Counted from the first letter of the stretch, positions 10,022 through 18,741 are shown. The stretch: 64,000 nucleotides of DNA from Clostridium sp. cel8 (GCF_014050525.1 NZ_JACGAG010000001.1:134501-198500), one strand, 5' to 3'. Numbers and translations: made by a program. Notes: generated by a model from the sequence alone, not told the origin.

Positions 10022-10089
10022 ATCCATAGACGGGAAATTTACGGCTTCCTGTAGAAACTCCTAAACCACATTATTAGGATTATATGGAT
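10022..10089 (-). promoter_or_regulatory. Purine riboswitch aptamer upstream of purE (divergent form)
   Basis: On the minus strand, P1 is ATCCAT pairing with ATGGAT, and the core GTTTCTAC (J2/3) and CCGTAAA (L3) are those of the purine class (RF00167 family). The base aligned to position 74 is C, which in the family means guanine/hypoxanthine rather than adenine. Two deviations are visible: L2 reads AATGTGG where ATATGG is usual, and the stretch between P3 and P1 reads GTCT instead of ACT, one base longer. Binding of purine is expected to shut off the operon. Ligand choice is an inference. Confidence 0.85.
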
Positions 10090-10167
10090 TAATAAATATT
10101 TATGATATAATTTATACTAACATATTAAACTATATTATTCAATATATTATTAGAAATATATTAAATA

Positions 10168-10219
10168 ATATTCGTATATTAACAGTATTAAAGTACTTTT
10201 ATATAACTAATGTTCGTAC
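10168..10219 (-). promoter_or_regulatory. PurBox-like direct repeats upstream of the pur operon
   Basis: Two minus-strand sequences, GTACGAACATTAG (centred near 10214) and ATACGAATATTAT (near 10172), share ACGAAYATTA and are 42 bp apart, about four helical turns. They resemble the CGAAC core of PurR operators in Bacillus and Lactococcus. They lie about 80-130 bases upstream of the aptamer and could also face the plus-strand GDSL gene. Regulator and function are inferred only. Confidence 0.35.
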
Positions 10220-10263
10220 CATACTGAATATTAATTAAATGAAAATATGAGGAGGTATTTTTA

Positions 10264-10854
10264 ATGAAACTAGTCTGTATTGGCGATAGTATTACAGTAG
10301 GATATGGAGTATCAAAAGAAGATACTTGGGTAACTAAAGTTCAAAGATCATTTAAAATTAATATAATAAACAAAGGTGTAAATGGAGATACCACATCTGG
10401 CATGCTTTCAAGATCATTTAAAGATATAGTAGAGGAAAAACCAGATTTTGTTTTCATAATGGGTGGGTGTAACGACCTACTTAGCAACAGATCGTTAAAA
10501 ATGATAGAAGACAATATTTGTGAACTTATAGATGAAGCTATTAAATACAATATAACTCCAATAATTGGCATAGAACCACCAATCATTGGAGTTATGGCAA
10601 GTGTTCATTGGAATACTGATTGCAACTATTCAGAAGCACTTAAAAATCAAGTAGAATATAACAATTGGCTTCTTTCATACTGCAAAAAACAAAATATAAA
10701 ATCTGTGGATTTCTTTAAGTTATTCTCAGACAACCTAAAGCATACAGATCCCAAAAAACTATTTATAGACGGAATACATCCATCTATATTAGGACATAAG
10801 TTAATGGCAAATTTGCTAATTAAAGAATTATCTACTTTATTTCAAGATAAATAG
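10264..10854 (+). CDS. SGNH/GDSL-family hydrolase
   Basis: 196 residues, no signal peptide, so cytoplasmic. It shows the four SGNH blocks: block I CIGDSITVGYG with the nucleophile Ser, Gly in GVNGDTTSGM, block III MGGCNDL with the oxyanion Asn, and block V DGIHPSILGHK with the catalytic Asp and His. The family covers lipases, acyl-CoA thioesterases and carbohydrate esterases; the substrate here cannot be told. AGGAGG lies 7 bases before the ATG. It stands alone on the plus strand, divergent from the pur operon and ending one base from the converging YdcF-like gene. Confidence 0.88.
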   Translation: MKLVCIGDSITVGYGVSKEDTWVTKVQRSFKINIINKGVNGDTTSGMLSRSFKDIVEEKPDFVFIMGGCNDLLSNRSLKMIEDNICELIDEAIKYNITPIIGIEPPIIGVMASVHWNTDCNYSEALKNQVEYNNWLLSYCKKQNIKSVDFFKLFSDNLKHTDPKKLFIDGIHPSILGHKLMANLLIKELSTLFQDK

Positions 10855-10855
10855 C

Positions 10856-11446
10856 TTAAATTTTTCTTATAACTTCATAAGCAATGTATTTCCATATAGC
10901 AGGTACTTCTCTTATGTATCCTAAAATTTCGTAATTTTTATATGGTGGTACAAAAACACCAGAATAACTTGCATCAATTTTTTGCCACTTTGCTATCATA
11001 GAAGCTCTCTTTAAATGGTACTTATTAGATACTATGATAGCAGTTTTAAAACCATTTGCATCCATTTTTTCTTTAGAATTTGTCAAATTTTCTAAAGTGG
11101 AAGAGGACTTATCTTCTAATATTATTTTTGAAGAATCCATTCCCTTAAATATCAGATAACTCTTCATTGCCTGTGCTTCTGATATATCCTCTCCACTTCC
11201 TTTTCCACCTGAAACTATAATATAACTTCCATATCCTTCTTTATAGAGCCTCAAACCTTCATTTGTTCTTTCCTTTAAAAAAGCACTAGGCGTTTTTCCT
11301 GAAACCTTACATCCAAGTACAATTATACAATCAGATTTTTCAGCTTTAGCATTTTCTCCAAAAGATATAACTTGAAATTCAGTTACTAAAACAGCTACAA
11401 AAAATATAGTAATTAATGCTATTATTATTCTTAAAGACTTTTTCAC
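10856..11446 (-). CDS. YdcF/SanA-like DUF218 membrane protein
   Basis: One N-terminal transmembrane segment (about residues 6-25) followed by a DUF218 domain outside the membrane. Family motifs visible: CIIVLGCKVSG, ERTNEGLRLYKEG, IIVSGGKGSGEDISEAQAMKSYL, ILEDKSSSTLENLTNSK and IIVSNKYHLKRA. DUF218 proteins are linked to envelope integrity and vancomycin sensitivity in enterobacteria; the activity is not known. I prefer the GTG start at 11446, since AGGTGG precedes it by 5 bases, over the GTG three codons upstream that overlaps that site. It converges with the GDSL gene with a one-base gap. Confidence 0.8.
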   Translation of the reverse strand: MKKSLRIIIALITIFFVAVLVTEFQVISFGENAKAEKSDCIIVLGCKVSGKTPSAFLKERTNEGLRLYKEGYGSYIIVSGGKGSGEDISEAQAMKSYLIFKGMDSSKIILEDKSSSTLENLTNSKEKMDANGFKTAIIVSNKYHLKRASMIAKWQKIDASYSGVFVPPYKNYEILGYIREVPAIWKYIAYEVIRKI

Positions 11447-11510
11447 ATAAACCACCTACCATTTATATTATCAGTTATACTATAATATACCACAATTTAT
11501 CAATTGACAG

Positions 11511-11557
11511 AAAAAGTCAGTAGTATGAAATGACTCATTTCATACTACTGACTTTTT
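11511..11557 (-). terminator. Long hairpin terminator after the purine permease
   Basis: An almost perfect 22-bp inverted repeat (starting AAAAAGTCAGTAGTATGAA) with a four-base loop, bordered by a T run on the plus-strand side and TTTTTCTGTC on the minus. It follows the permease stop by about 30 bases on the minus strand. Confidence 0.8.
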
Positions 11558-11584
11558 ATTTTAATTAAATTATATTTCTATTTT

Positions 11585-13015
11585 CTATGAAAGCATTGCA
11601 AATCTAAGTATAAACAATGCTGCAAGTACATATATTATTGGATGAACTTCCTTGTACTTTCCTGTTGAAACTTTAACTATTGGGTAGAATATTATTGCAG
11701 CTGCAATTCCGTTAGCTATGCTATAACTAAATGGCATAAATGCTATAGCAAAGAATGCAGGAAGTGCTTCTGTAAAATCACTAAAATCTATTTGGGTAAC
11801 TGCTCCCATCATAAGCACACCTACAATTATAAGTGCTGGTGCTGTAGCTTCTGATGGAACAATTCCAACTAATCCGCTAAAGAAAAGTGATAAAATAAAT
11901 AGTATTCCAACAGTAAGAGAAGTAAGTCCAGTTCTTCCTCCCTCTGTTACTCCAGCAGTAGACTCTACATAAGTACTTATAGTACTTGAACCCAATGTTG
12001 AACCAAGCGCAGTTGCAACTGCATCAGATAAAAGAGCTCTATGCATATTCTTTACTCTTCCGTTTTTATCAATCATTCCTGCTTTTTGCGCAGTTCCAAC
12101 AAGTGTTCCTATAGTATCAAACAAATCAACGAGTGTAAATGTTAAAATTACCATAATCAAACTTGTAAAAGCTCCCATCAGTCCAGCTGTTCCAATTCCA
12201 AAAAGTCCTTTAAAGTCAAATGCTAAAAATGTTGGTGCAAGAGATGGTGGTTTACTTATAAAATATACATTGGAAATATGTGTTACTCCAAACGGTATTC
12301 CTACTAATGTAGTTAAGAGTATTCCCAAAAGTATAGATCCTTTAACTCCTCTTGACATAAGTATTGCTGTAATTAAAATACCTATAATAGAAACAAGTAC
12401 ATGTGGAGTAGTAAGATTTCCAAATGCAACTAATGTAGCTGGATCCGCCACAACGATACCGGCATTTTTAAGCCCTATAAGTGCTATGAAAAGCCCTATT
12501 CCACCAGATATAGCAAGTTTCAAATTATGTGGAAGTGCATCTACTATTTTTTCTCTTATTGAAGTTACTGTAATTAATATAAATATTATTCCTGATACAA
12601 ATACTGCTGCCAAAGCCTGTTGCCATGTATATCCCATTCCCAAACAAACACTGTAAGTAAAGAATGCATTTAACCCCATTCCTGGTGCTTGTGCAAAAGG
12701 AAGATTTGCATATAAAGCCATAATAATAGTTCCTGCTGCTGCAGATATACAAGTAGCTACAAATACAGATCCTACTATAGGGTCATTGATTGCTGAAATT
12801 CCAGCTTTAACAGCTGCATCTCCCATAAGTCCTTGTGCATTCATTCCAGCTTGCATAAGTATACTAGGATTTACAAAAATTATGTATGCCATAGTTATAA
12901 AAGTAGTTATACCTGCAAGAATTTCAGTTTTAACTGTAGTGTTATTTTCTGAAAGCTTAAAAAATGATTCTAAAAAAGATTTTTCCTGTTCATTTGAGCC
13001 CTTAGGTTGTTCCAT
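11585..13015 (-). CDS. pbuG: NCS2-family guanine/hypoxanthine permease
   Basis: A 476-residue polytopic membrane protein of the AzgA-like branch of the nucleobase-cation symporter-2 family. Typical features: TVKTEILAGITTFITMAYIIFVNP at the N-terminal side, QAPGMGLNAFFTYSVC, LKLAISGGIGLFIALIGLKNAG, DLFDTIGTLVGTAQKAG and STISTYVESTAGVTEGGRTGLT. The branch imports hypoxanthine, guanine or adenine with protons. The guanine-type riboswitch directly upstream supports guanine/hypoxanthine as substrate. GGAGG precedes the ATG. It is a single-gene transcript ended by a long hairpin. Confidence 0.9.
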   Translation of the reverse strand: MEQPKGSNEQEKSFLESFFKLSENNTTVKTEILAGITTFITMAYIIFVNPSILMQAGMNAQGLMGDAAVKAGISAINDPIVGSVFVATCISAAAGTIIMALYANLPFAQAPGMGLNAFFTYSVCLGMGYTWQQALAAVFVSGIIFILITVTSIREKIVDALPHNLKLAISGGIGLFIALIGLKNAGIVVADPATLVAFGNLTTPHVLVSIIGILITAILMSRGVKGSILLGILLTTLVGIPFGVTHISNVYFISKPPSLAPTFLAFDFKGLFGIGTAGLMGAFTSLIMVILTFTLVDLFDTIGTLVGTAQKAGMIDKNGRVKNMHRALLSDAVATALGSTLGSSTISTYVESTAGVTEGGRTGLTSLTVGILFILSLFFSGLVGIVPSEATAPALIIVGVLMMGAVTQIDFSDFTEALPAFFAIAFMPFSYSIANGIAAAIIFYPIVKVSTGKYKEVHPIIYVLAALFILRFAMLS

Positions 13016-13035
13016 ATATTTCTACCTCCAATATA

Positions 13036-13084
13036 AAAATAAAAAATTTTAAAGTTTAGGCAAGACTGAATCCACCTAAACTTT
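13036..13084 (-). terminator. Riboswitch terminator/antiterminator of the purine permease
   Basis: Minus-strand stem AAAGTTTAGG / CCTAAACTTT followed by AAAATTTTTTATTTTT. The loop carries TGGATTCA (13067-13074), the exact complement of TGAATCCA (13098-13105), whose first bases are the 3' end of P1 of the aptamer. The alternative pairing is thus visible: with ligand, P1 forms and the terminator folds; without ligand, the antiterminator forms. Confidence 0.85.
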
Positions 13085-13102
13085 ACTGAGTACATAATGG
13101 AT

Positions 13103-13174
13103 TCACCCATAGTCAGGAATTTTTGGCTTCCTGGTAGAAACTCTTGAGCCATATAATCAAGATTATATAGATGA
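13103..13174 (-). promoter_or_regulatory. Guanine-type purine riboswitch aptamer upstream of the permease
   Basis: P1 is TCATCTAT paired with ATGGGTGA (8 bp). L2 contains ATATGG, J2/3 is GTTTCTACC, P3 is AGGAA/TTCCT and J3/1 is ACT, so the position equal to 74 is C, giving guanine or hypoxanthine specificity by family rules. Every conserved core position I can check is canonical, unlike the aptamer before purE. It should repress the permease when guanine or hypoxanthine is abundant. Confidence 0.93.
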
Positions 13175-13317
13175 TACCTAAATATTAAATTTATAACTCT
13201 ATAACGTCTTTATTAATTTCATATTTATAATATCACCGCACACTACTAAAGTCAATATATTTTACTAAAAAACAGTTTATTATTCTTATCTATTCGTACT
13301 ATAATTAGTATATTATA

Positions 13318-13349
13318 AAATATAATTCGTAATGATACGAATTATATTT
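13318..13349 (-). terminator. 14-bp perfect inverted repeat after the methyltransferase gene
   Basis: AAATATAATTCGTA, a four-base loop, then its exact complement, 12 bases past the methyltransferase stop. It may terminate that gene, though the following T tract (TATAATAT) is weak. It also holds two facing TACGAA words, the motif seen upstream of purE, so it could instead be an operator. Which role applies is unclear. Confidence 0.45.
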
Positions 13350-13360
13350 AAAATGCCAAT

Positions 13361-15013
13361 TTAATACACTTCCAATAATTGTAATATACTTTTTCTACTA
13401 TCTTCATGTATTCCATATATAGAAAATATAATATTATCAAGTTTACCTTGAAGTATCTTTATTTCATTCTCATCAGTGCAATTTATTATATTTAGAACAA
13501 TATTTCTTATATATTCTTCTTTATGAGTGTCGCATACCCTTATTGGAATTCTGTCTAAACTGTACTTCTTTATTTGTGGCATTGATCTATAATTTGTAAC
13601 CATAAAATTTCTATAATACCACTTCATTAATTTTGAATTCAATATTCCCAAAATATATTCAGGATAAATAGCTTCACTATTTACTATAATTCCATATAAT
13701 GATTGTTCTATTACATTTCCATCATAATCTATTGCAGAAACTATTTCTCTTCCAGTTTTTCTAATAACTATCTTTCCTTTATATCTTAATTTATCTAAAT
13801 TCTTAGTTCCACCTTTTATATTTTCATCTATAAACTCATAATAAAAATTTCCAAGTACTTTATACTTATCTATATTTTCACCTTTTATTATTTTAATCTG
13901 ACTATTAGTTTTTCTATTCTTAGTAATAATACTGCTTTTCCCTATAAATCCTGTAAAAGTTGTACTTATATCTCCTAGTTTATAACTATTACTTTCAATA
14001 ATATCCTTTATAGAATTGTATTTGATATCCTGACAACTATAAAACTGTGTATTAAAGTTTTTTATATAGTTACTTTGCTCTGTTATGTATTTAACTGTAT
14101 TTTTATCTTCTACAATAACTTTATTGTGCTTATCAAATTTATTTTGCAGTACAAAAATCATTGTATCTGTATTTATTCCAGGAAACTCTACATCAAACAC
14201 TAAATTAACTATATTATATTTTTCTACTATGTACTTTCTAAAATCCTTATATTGAATATTTTTTGCAAATCTATCTGGAATTACAAATCCAAGTTTCCCA
14301 TTTTTATTTAATACTTCAAGAGATCTTTTTATAAAGTACTCATATAGATTTGGGAGATATTTATTTCCATTGTAGTTTTTCATATAGTAGTTTGCCAAAG
14401 TTTCATCTATATTATTCTTAAATTTTCTACTGAGAGATACCCAAGGTGGATTTCCCACAATATAATCATACCTTCTACTCCAAAATAAAATTTTATTTTT
14501 AATTTCTTTTGTTTTTCCAACTACAGTATAATCTTTATCCCACCTTATAAGACTATTACAACATATTATATTTGAGTCTAAATTTACATTGCTTTTTGAA
14601 ACTCTATTTAGATTTTCCCTTGTAATTTCTACTGCCCTTTCATCTATATCCGATCCATATATACAGTTTTTAAGTATGTGATAGCTTAAATTCTCAATTC
14701 TCCAGTATTCAAATCCATTTATCTTTTTATTCTCTTTAGAACTCTCAATAAAATACCACTCATGTTTAAACTTATTTTGGAGCATTTTTAAATTCTGTTC
14801 AAATAAAACAAAAAGAAATTTATAGGCACTTAATAAAAAGTAACCACAGCCACAAGAAGGATCCAGTAGTTTCAAAAATGGATTTTCTAGTATATCAATT
14901 CCAGCTAAAGTTTTTTGAAGTACAGAATTCACCAAAGACTCAGGAGTATAGAAAGCACCTATTTTTTTCCTAGATTCTCTATCTTTAGATTTTTCATAGT
15001 TATCTCCAAACAT
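13361..15013 (-). CDS. Solitary N6-adenine DNA methyltransferase, CamA-like
   Basis: About 550 residues with an N-terminal gamma-class methylase domain and a C-terminal TaqI-like target-recognition domain. From the chosen ATG, the SAM motif LLDPSCGCGYF is at about residues 49-59 and the catalytic NPPW at 188-191; NPPY is more usual, but W is tolerated in the family. Segments such as KKIGAFYTPESLVNSVLQK, CIYGSDIDERAVEI and the C-terminal KLDNIIFSIYGI resemble the C. difficile sporulation-linked methylase CamA as I remember it. No restriction endonuclease or specificity subunit is adjacent, so it looks like an orphan epigenetic enzyme. The start is uncertain: a TTG eight codons upstream is possible, but only the ATG has a spaced AGGA. 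Confidence 0.82.
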   Translation of the reverse strand: MFGDNYEKSKDRESRKKIGAFYTPESLVNSVLQKTLAGIDILENPFLKLLDPSCGCGYFLLSAYKFLFVLFEQNLKMLQNKFKHEWYFIESSKENKKINGFEYWRIENLSYHILKNCIYGSDIDERAVEITRENLNRVSKSNVNLDSNIICCNSLIRWDKDYTVVGKTKEIKNKILFWSRRYDYIVGNPPWVSLSRKFKNNIDETLANYYMKNYNGNKYLPNLYEYFIKRSLEVLNKNGKLGFVIPDRFAKNIQYKDFRKYIVEKYNIVNLVFDVEFPGINTDTMIFVLQNKFDKHNKVIVEDKNTVKYITEQSNYIKNFNTQFYSCQDIKYNSIKDIIESNSYKLGDISTTFTGFIGKSSIITKNRKTNSQIKIIKGENIDKYKVLGNFYYEFIDENIKGGTKNLDKLRYKGKIVIRKTGREIVSAIDYDGNVIEQSLYGIIVNSEAIYPEYILGILNSKLMKWYYRNFMVTNYRSMPQIKKYSLDRIPIRVCDTHKEEYIRNIVLNIINCTDENEIKILQGKLDNIIFSIYGIHEDSRKSILQLLEVY

Positions 15014-15083
15014 TTTGTTATATCCTATAACATTCAACTCTTTTCTAATCTAAATATAAGCAATTTAAAAAATTTCATAAGTT

Positions 15084-16466
15084 TTAATCTATATTTGGGT
15101 TCAACCCTTCATAGGATTTTCCACTATTTTTTACATTTAGTTTTTTTACCTCAAGAATCAAAAATGTAGCTGTAAGTATAGAAGAAACTGCATCCGAAAC
15201 AGGTGATGCCGTCCATACCCCATTTAATCCAAATATTCTAGGTAGTATAAGTAGCATAGGTATAAGAACTATTACTTGCCTTGAAAGTGCTAGAAACATC
15301 GATATTTTTGCCTTTCCTATAGCTTGAAAAAAGTTTGAGCTTACTACTTGAAATCCCACTATAGGAAACATTATCATATATATTTTGATACCATTTATTG
15401 ATATTGCCGCTAATGTGGGATCTGATCTATTAAAAAGTCCTACTAAAGTAGCTGGAAAAATATGAGTTAAAAGTGCACCTGTTGTAGATATAATAGTACC
15501 TGCTATAGCAGCAAGCTTTAATGCTTTTTTTACTCTGTCATAATGTTTTGCTCCATAGTTAAATCCAATTATAGGCTGAGCTCCTTGATTAATTCCAAAT
15601 ATAGGCATTAAAACAATTGTGCTTATACCATTTATTATTCCCATAGCACCTATTGCTAAATCTCCTCCATATACAGATAAGCTCTTATTTAAAATTACAT
15701 TTACAAGACTAGCAGCAAGCTGCATAGCAAAAGGTGCCATTCCTATAGCAAATATACTCATTACTATTGTTTTTTTTAATCTAAGATTTGATTTTCTTAT
15801 TCTTAGAATACTTCTTCCTTTTATAAAGTAATATAAGACCCATATCATATTTATACATTGTGATATTACAGTTGCAATAGCAGCTCCTCTTATGCCAAAG
15901 TGAAATATATATATAAATAAAAAATCAAGTATTATATTACATATGGCACCTATGAGCATTGTTGCCATAGCTTTTTTAGGATCTCCCTCTGAACGTATTA
16001 TATTATTAAGTCCAAAACCCATAATTTGAAAAATAGATCCTGCAATTAGTATTGTTATAAATTGTCTAGCATATTCTATAGTATTACTACTTGAACCAAA
16101 AGCTATAAGCATTGGATCTACAAATTTAAGTCCAAATATAGTAACCATTAAAGAAACTATAATGAGAAGCACTACTGCATTGCCAAGTATATTTTCAGCT
16201 TCATCTTTTTTATTCTCCCCAAGCTTTATAGAAATTCTAGCTGCCGCACCAATTCCAACAAGCATGCCAAAGGCCATTATAAGTATTGCAATTGGAAAAG
16301 TTAGACTCACTCCTGATATTGCCATAGCACCAACTACTCTACCTATAAACATTCTATCAATTACAATATACATAGAATTTACTAGCATACCAACTATAGC
16401 AGGTATTGAAAATTCAAGGAGAAGTTTACTTATTTTTTTAGTCGCTAATTCTTTTGAATTATCCAA
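15084..16466 (-). CDS. MATE-family multidrug exporter
   Basis: 460 residues with about twelve transmembrane segments in two homologous halves. Family signatures: FSIPAIVGMLVNSMYIVIDRMFIGR near the N-terminus, GMLVGIGAAARISIKLGE, IRSEGDPKKAM and GINQGAQPIIGFNYGA in the second half. MATE proteins expel cationic drugs or metabolites using Na+ or H+ gradients; the substrate cannot be predicted. A GGGGGG tract lies 12 bases before the ATG. It is upstream of the methyltransferase gene in the same direction, 46-70 bases away, and could be cotranscribed. It diverges from the htrA-like gene across a 289-bp AT-rich region. Confidence 0.88.
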   Translation of the reverse strand: MDNSKELATKKISKLLLEFSIPAIVGMLVNSMYIVIDRMFIGRVVGAMAISGVSLTFPIAILIMAFGMLVGIGAAARISIKLGENKKDEAENILGNAVVLLIIVSLMVTIFGLKFVDPMLIAFGSSSNTIEYARQFITILIAGSIFQIMGFGLNNIIRSEGDPKKAMATMLIGAICNIILDFLFIYIFHFGIRGAAIATVISQCINMIWVLYYFIKGRSILRIRKSNLRLKKTIVMSIFAIGMAPFAMQLAASLVNVILNKSLSVYGGDLAIGAMGIINGISTIVLMPIFGINQGAQPIIGFNYGAKHYDRVKKALKLAAIAGTIISTTGALLTHIFPATLVGLFNRSDPTLAAISINGIKIYMIMFPIVGFQVVSSNFFQAIGKAKISMFLALSRQVIVLIPMLLILPRIFGLNGVWTASPVSDAVSSILTATFLILEVKKLNVKNSGKSYEGLNPNID

Positions 16467-16755
16467 AGTATCTACCCCCCTTAAAAATTATTTACAAATT
16501 TCAGTTATTATATATGTAAATTTTATGAAAACCTTATTAACATATTTAACCTAAATAAATGTGTATTTATAAACCTTTTAAATAAGCGTACAATATATGC
16601 TATAATATTAAAAATTTATTGTCAACATAATTAGTGAATAAAACTCATTTAAAATTGTCATATCTAGTTAACATTTTTGACATAAGGCTGTAACAAATGA
16701 AAAGTAGTATATAAAAGTAAGATATAACTATAAATTTTTTAAGGAGGTAATTATT
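16467..16755. other. Divergent promoter region between the MATE and HtrA genes
   Basis: 289 bp, strongly AT-rich. A good TATAAT is present at 16601-16606 on the plus strand without a convincing -35 box. On the minus strand TTGTAC and TATAAA lie 16 bases apart at about 16569-16596. No ORF, RNA or long repeat is visible. Confidence 0.4.
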
Positions 16756-17952
16756 ATGGATGGCTTTAATGAACATAAGGTAATATCAAGTAATGATGTA
16801 TTAAAAAATACATCATCTGAAAAGAAACCCTTCAATTATAAATTCAAATTCAGAGGTGGAAAATTTTTATCTTTTATAGCAGTAGCTTTAATATCTAGTT
16901 TAATTGGTGGATTTGTATCCGCATTTGCATTTTTATATGTAGTTCCAAATACAAGTTTCTTTAAAAATACACCTTTATATGAAAGCATTGCAAGTGAAAA
17001 TACATCAACTACTCAGCAGTCTACTAGCCTTCCTTCTGTATCAAGTACTTCAAGTACTACGGGGAATCTTACAGTTGCTCAAATAGCCAAAAAAGTAAGT
17101 CCTGCTGTTGTATGTGTATCTGTAAAATCAATTACACAGTCAAATTCATTTTTTGGAAGCGGTATTACGGAACAAGATGGAATGGGATCTGGAATAATAA
17201 TAAATTCAGATGGATATATACTTACAAACTATCATGTAGTTCAAGGTGCTGAAACTGTAACTGTAACACTTAGCACTGGCAAGGAAGTACCTGCAAAAGT
17301 TGTAAATTACAATGCAAATCAAGATTTAGCTATAATAAAAGTAACCGAAAAGACTACTATGCCTGCTGTAGCAGAGCTTGGAGATTCATCTAAAGTGGAA
17401 GTTGGAGATCCAGTAGTTGCAATTGGAAATCCTCTTGGTAAGGAACTTTCAGGGTCTGTAACAAGTGGTATTATAAGTGCAAAGGACAGACAGATAACTG
17501 TTGGAAACACTACTCAAACATTTATTCAAACAGATGCTGCTATAAATGAGGGTAACAGCGGTGGTGCACTTGTAAATTCACAAGGTCAAGTAATTGGTGT
17601 AAACTCCGCCAAAATAGGTGGAAATGGTGTAGAAGGTATAGGTTTTGCAATTCCAATAAATACTGTAAAATCTAAATTAAGCAATCTATTAAAGCCTGCT
17701 CTTACAATAGGAATAATATGCCAAAATTCAAGTGAAGGTGTCTATGTTGAAGGCGTTCAAGAATCAAGTCCTGCTGAAAAAGCTGGTATACAACCAAATG
17801 ACATAATACAGGAATTTGATGGTAAAAACGTATATACAGTAAGTCAGATAAATGCAATAAAAGCTAAACACAAATCGGGAGATGTAGTTTCTGTAGTAGT
17901 ACTTAGAAATGGTGAAACCAAAACTTTAAAACTAACATTGGAAGAGTCATAA
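16756..17952 (+). CDS. HtrA/DegP-like membrane-anchored serine protease
   Basis: 398 residues. A cytoplasmic N-terminus of about 37 residues and one transmembrane segment (about 38-62) precede a Ser/Thr-rich linker (80-103), a trypsin-like domain, and one PDZ domain (about 305-398). The catalytic triad is visible: His160 in LTNYHVVQ, Asp190 in NQDLAIIK and Ser266 in EGNSGGAL. This is the architecture of Bacillus HtrA/HtrB/YyxA, which degrade misfolded proteins on the outer face of the membrane. AAGGAGG precedes the ATG by 8 bases. It converges with lgt, and both share one terminator hairpin. Confidence 0.93.
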   Translation: MDGFNEHKVISSNDVLKNTSSEKKPFNYKFKFRGGKFLSFIAVALISSLIGGFVSAFAFLYVVPNTSFFKNTPLYESIASENTSTTQQSTSLPSVSSTSSTTGNLTVAQIAKKVSPAVVCVSVKSITQSNSFFGSGITEQDGMGSGIIINSDGYILTNYHVVQGAETVTVTLSTGKEVPAKVVNYNANQDLAIIKVTEKTTMPAVAELGDSSKVEVGDPVVAIGNPLGKELSGSVTSGIISAKDRQITVGNTTQTFIQTDAAINEGNSGGALVNSQGQVIGVNSAKIGGNGVEGIGFAIPINTVKSKLSNLLKPALTIGIICQNSSEGVYVEGVQESSPAEKAGIQPNDIIQEFDGKNVYTVSQINAIKAKHKSGDVVSVVVLRNGETKTLKLTLEES

Positions 17953-17997
17953 AAAAGAACTATCACATTTTTTCTATGTGGTAGTTCTCTTTTTTAC
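17951..17997. terminator. Bidirectional terminator shared by htrA-like and lgt
   Basis: Stem GAACTATCACAT / ATGTGGTAGTTC (with one G-T pair) with a T tract on each side. On the minus strand, one arm consists of the last codons and the TAG stop of lgt, so translation of lgt reaches into the hairpin. Confidence 0.85.
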
Positions 17998-18741
17998 TTT
18001 AATAACTATAAAAAACACTATGCTACATACAATACCCAAAATACTAACAAGTTGAGCAACTCTTATCGGCCCAAGCATTAAGCTATCTGTCCTAAGTCCT
18101 TCAATAAAGAACCTTCCTAGAGAATATAGTCCTATATATGCAAATATTACACTTCCCTTTACATGTTTTTTTCTAAATATATAAACTAAAATCAAACATA
18201 CTAAAAGATCCCATACAGATTCATATAGAAAAGTAGGCTGATAGTATACACCTCCTATATTCATTCCCTTCTGTATAAATGCAGGAAATTTACTTATAAA
18301 TTCATAACTCACAGGCCCTCCATGAGCTTCACCATTAAAGAAATTTCCCCATCTTCCAATTCCCTGAGCAAATACTATAGAAGGTGCCACTAAGTCTAAA
18401 ATTTTAATGAAATCTTTTCTCTTATACTTAGTGTATATGTAGGCAGCAAGCAATCCTAGTATAAGTCCACCATGTATGGCAAGTCCACCCTCTCTTATAT
18501 TAAATACATCCCATAAATTATCTTTGTAATCTTGAAACTGAAATATAACATAATAGGCTCTTGCTCCAATTATTCCAAATGGAAAGGCAATTAAAAAGAT
18601 ATCTATAATTGAATCAAAATCATAATTTTTTTTCTTACAGTTTATATTAGCTAAAATAAACGCAGCACCAACTCCACAAGCTATTATCACTCCATACCAT
18701 CTAATATCAAACCCATTAATAGAAAAAGCTATTGGATTCAT
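17974..18741 (-). CDS. lgt: Prolipoprotein diacylglyceryl transferase
   Basis: Integral membrane enzyme that moves diacylglycerol from phosphatidylglycerol onto the lipobox cysteine of prolipoproteins. 255 residues with about seven membrane segments. The signature [16 protein letters not shown] (around residues 130-145), [13 protein letters not shown] with the essential His, and the C-terminal [18 protein letters not shown] are all present. AAAGGATG precedes the ATG. Its last codons form half of the shared terminator with the htrA-like gene. Confidence 0.96.
   Translation of the reverse strand: MNPIAFSINGFDIRWYGVIIACGVGAAFILANINCKKKNYDFDSIIDIFLIAFPFGIIGARAYYVIFQFQDYKDNLWDVFNIREGGLAIHGGLILGLLAAYIYTKYKRKDFIKILDLVAPSIVFAQGIGRWGNFFNGEAHGGPVSYEFISKFPAFIQKGMNIGGVYYQPTFLYESVWDLLVCLILVYIFRKKHVKGSVIFAYIGLYSLGRFFIEGLRTDSLMLGPIRVAQLVSILGIVCSIVFFIVIKVKKRTTT

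Noticed and set aside
10022-10089. Adenine specificity for the pur aptamer
   Set aside because: The base aligned to position 74 is C on the RNA, not U, which argues for guanine or hypoxanthine.
13318-13349. Inverted repeat considered as a mobile-element end or attachment site
   Set aside because: No transposase, integrase or target duplication is nearby; a terminator or operator explains it.
13361-16466. Methyltransferase plus exporter considered as a restriction or defence island
   Set aside because: No nuclease, helicase or specificity gene is adjacent, and the flanks are housekeeping genes.
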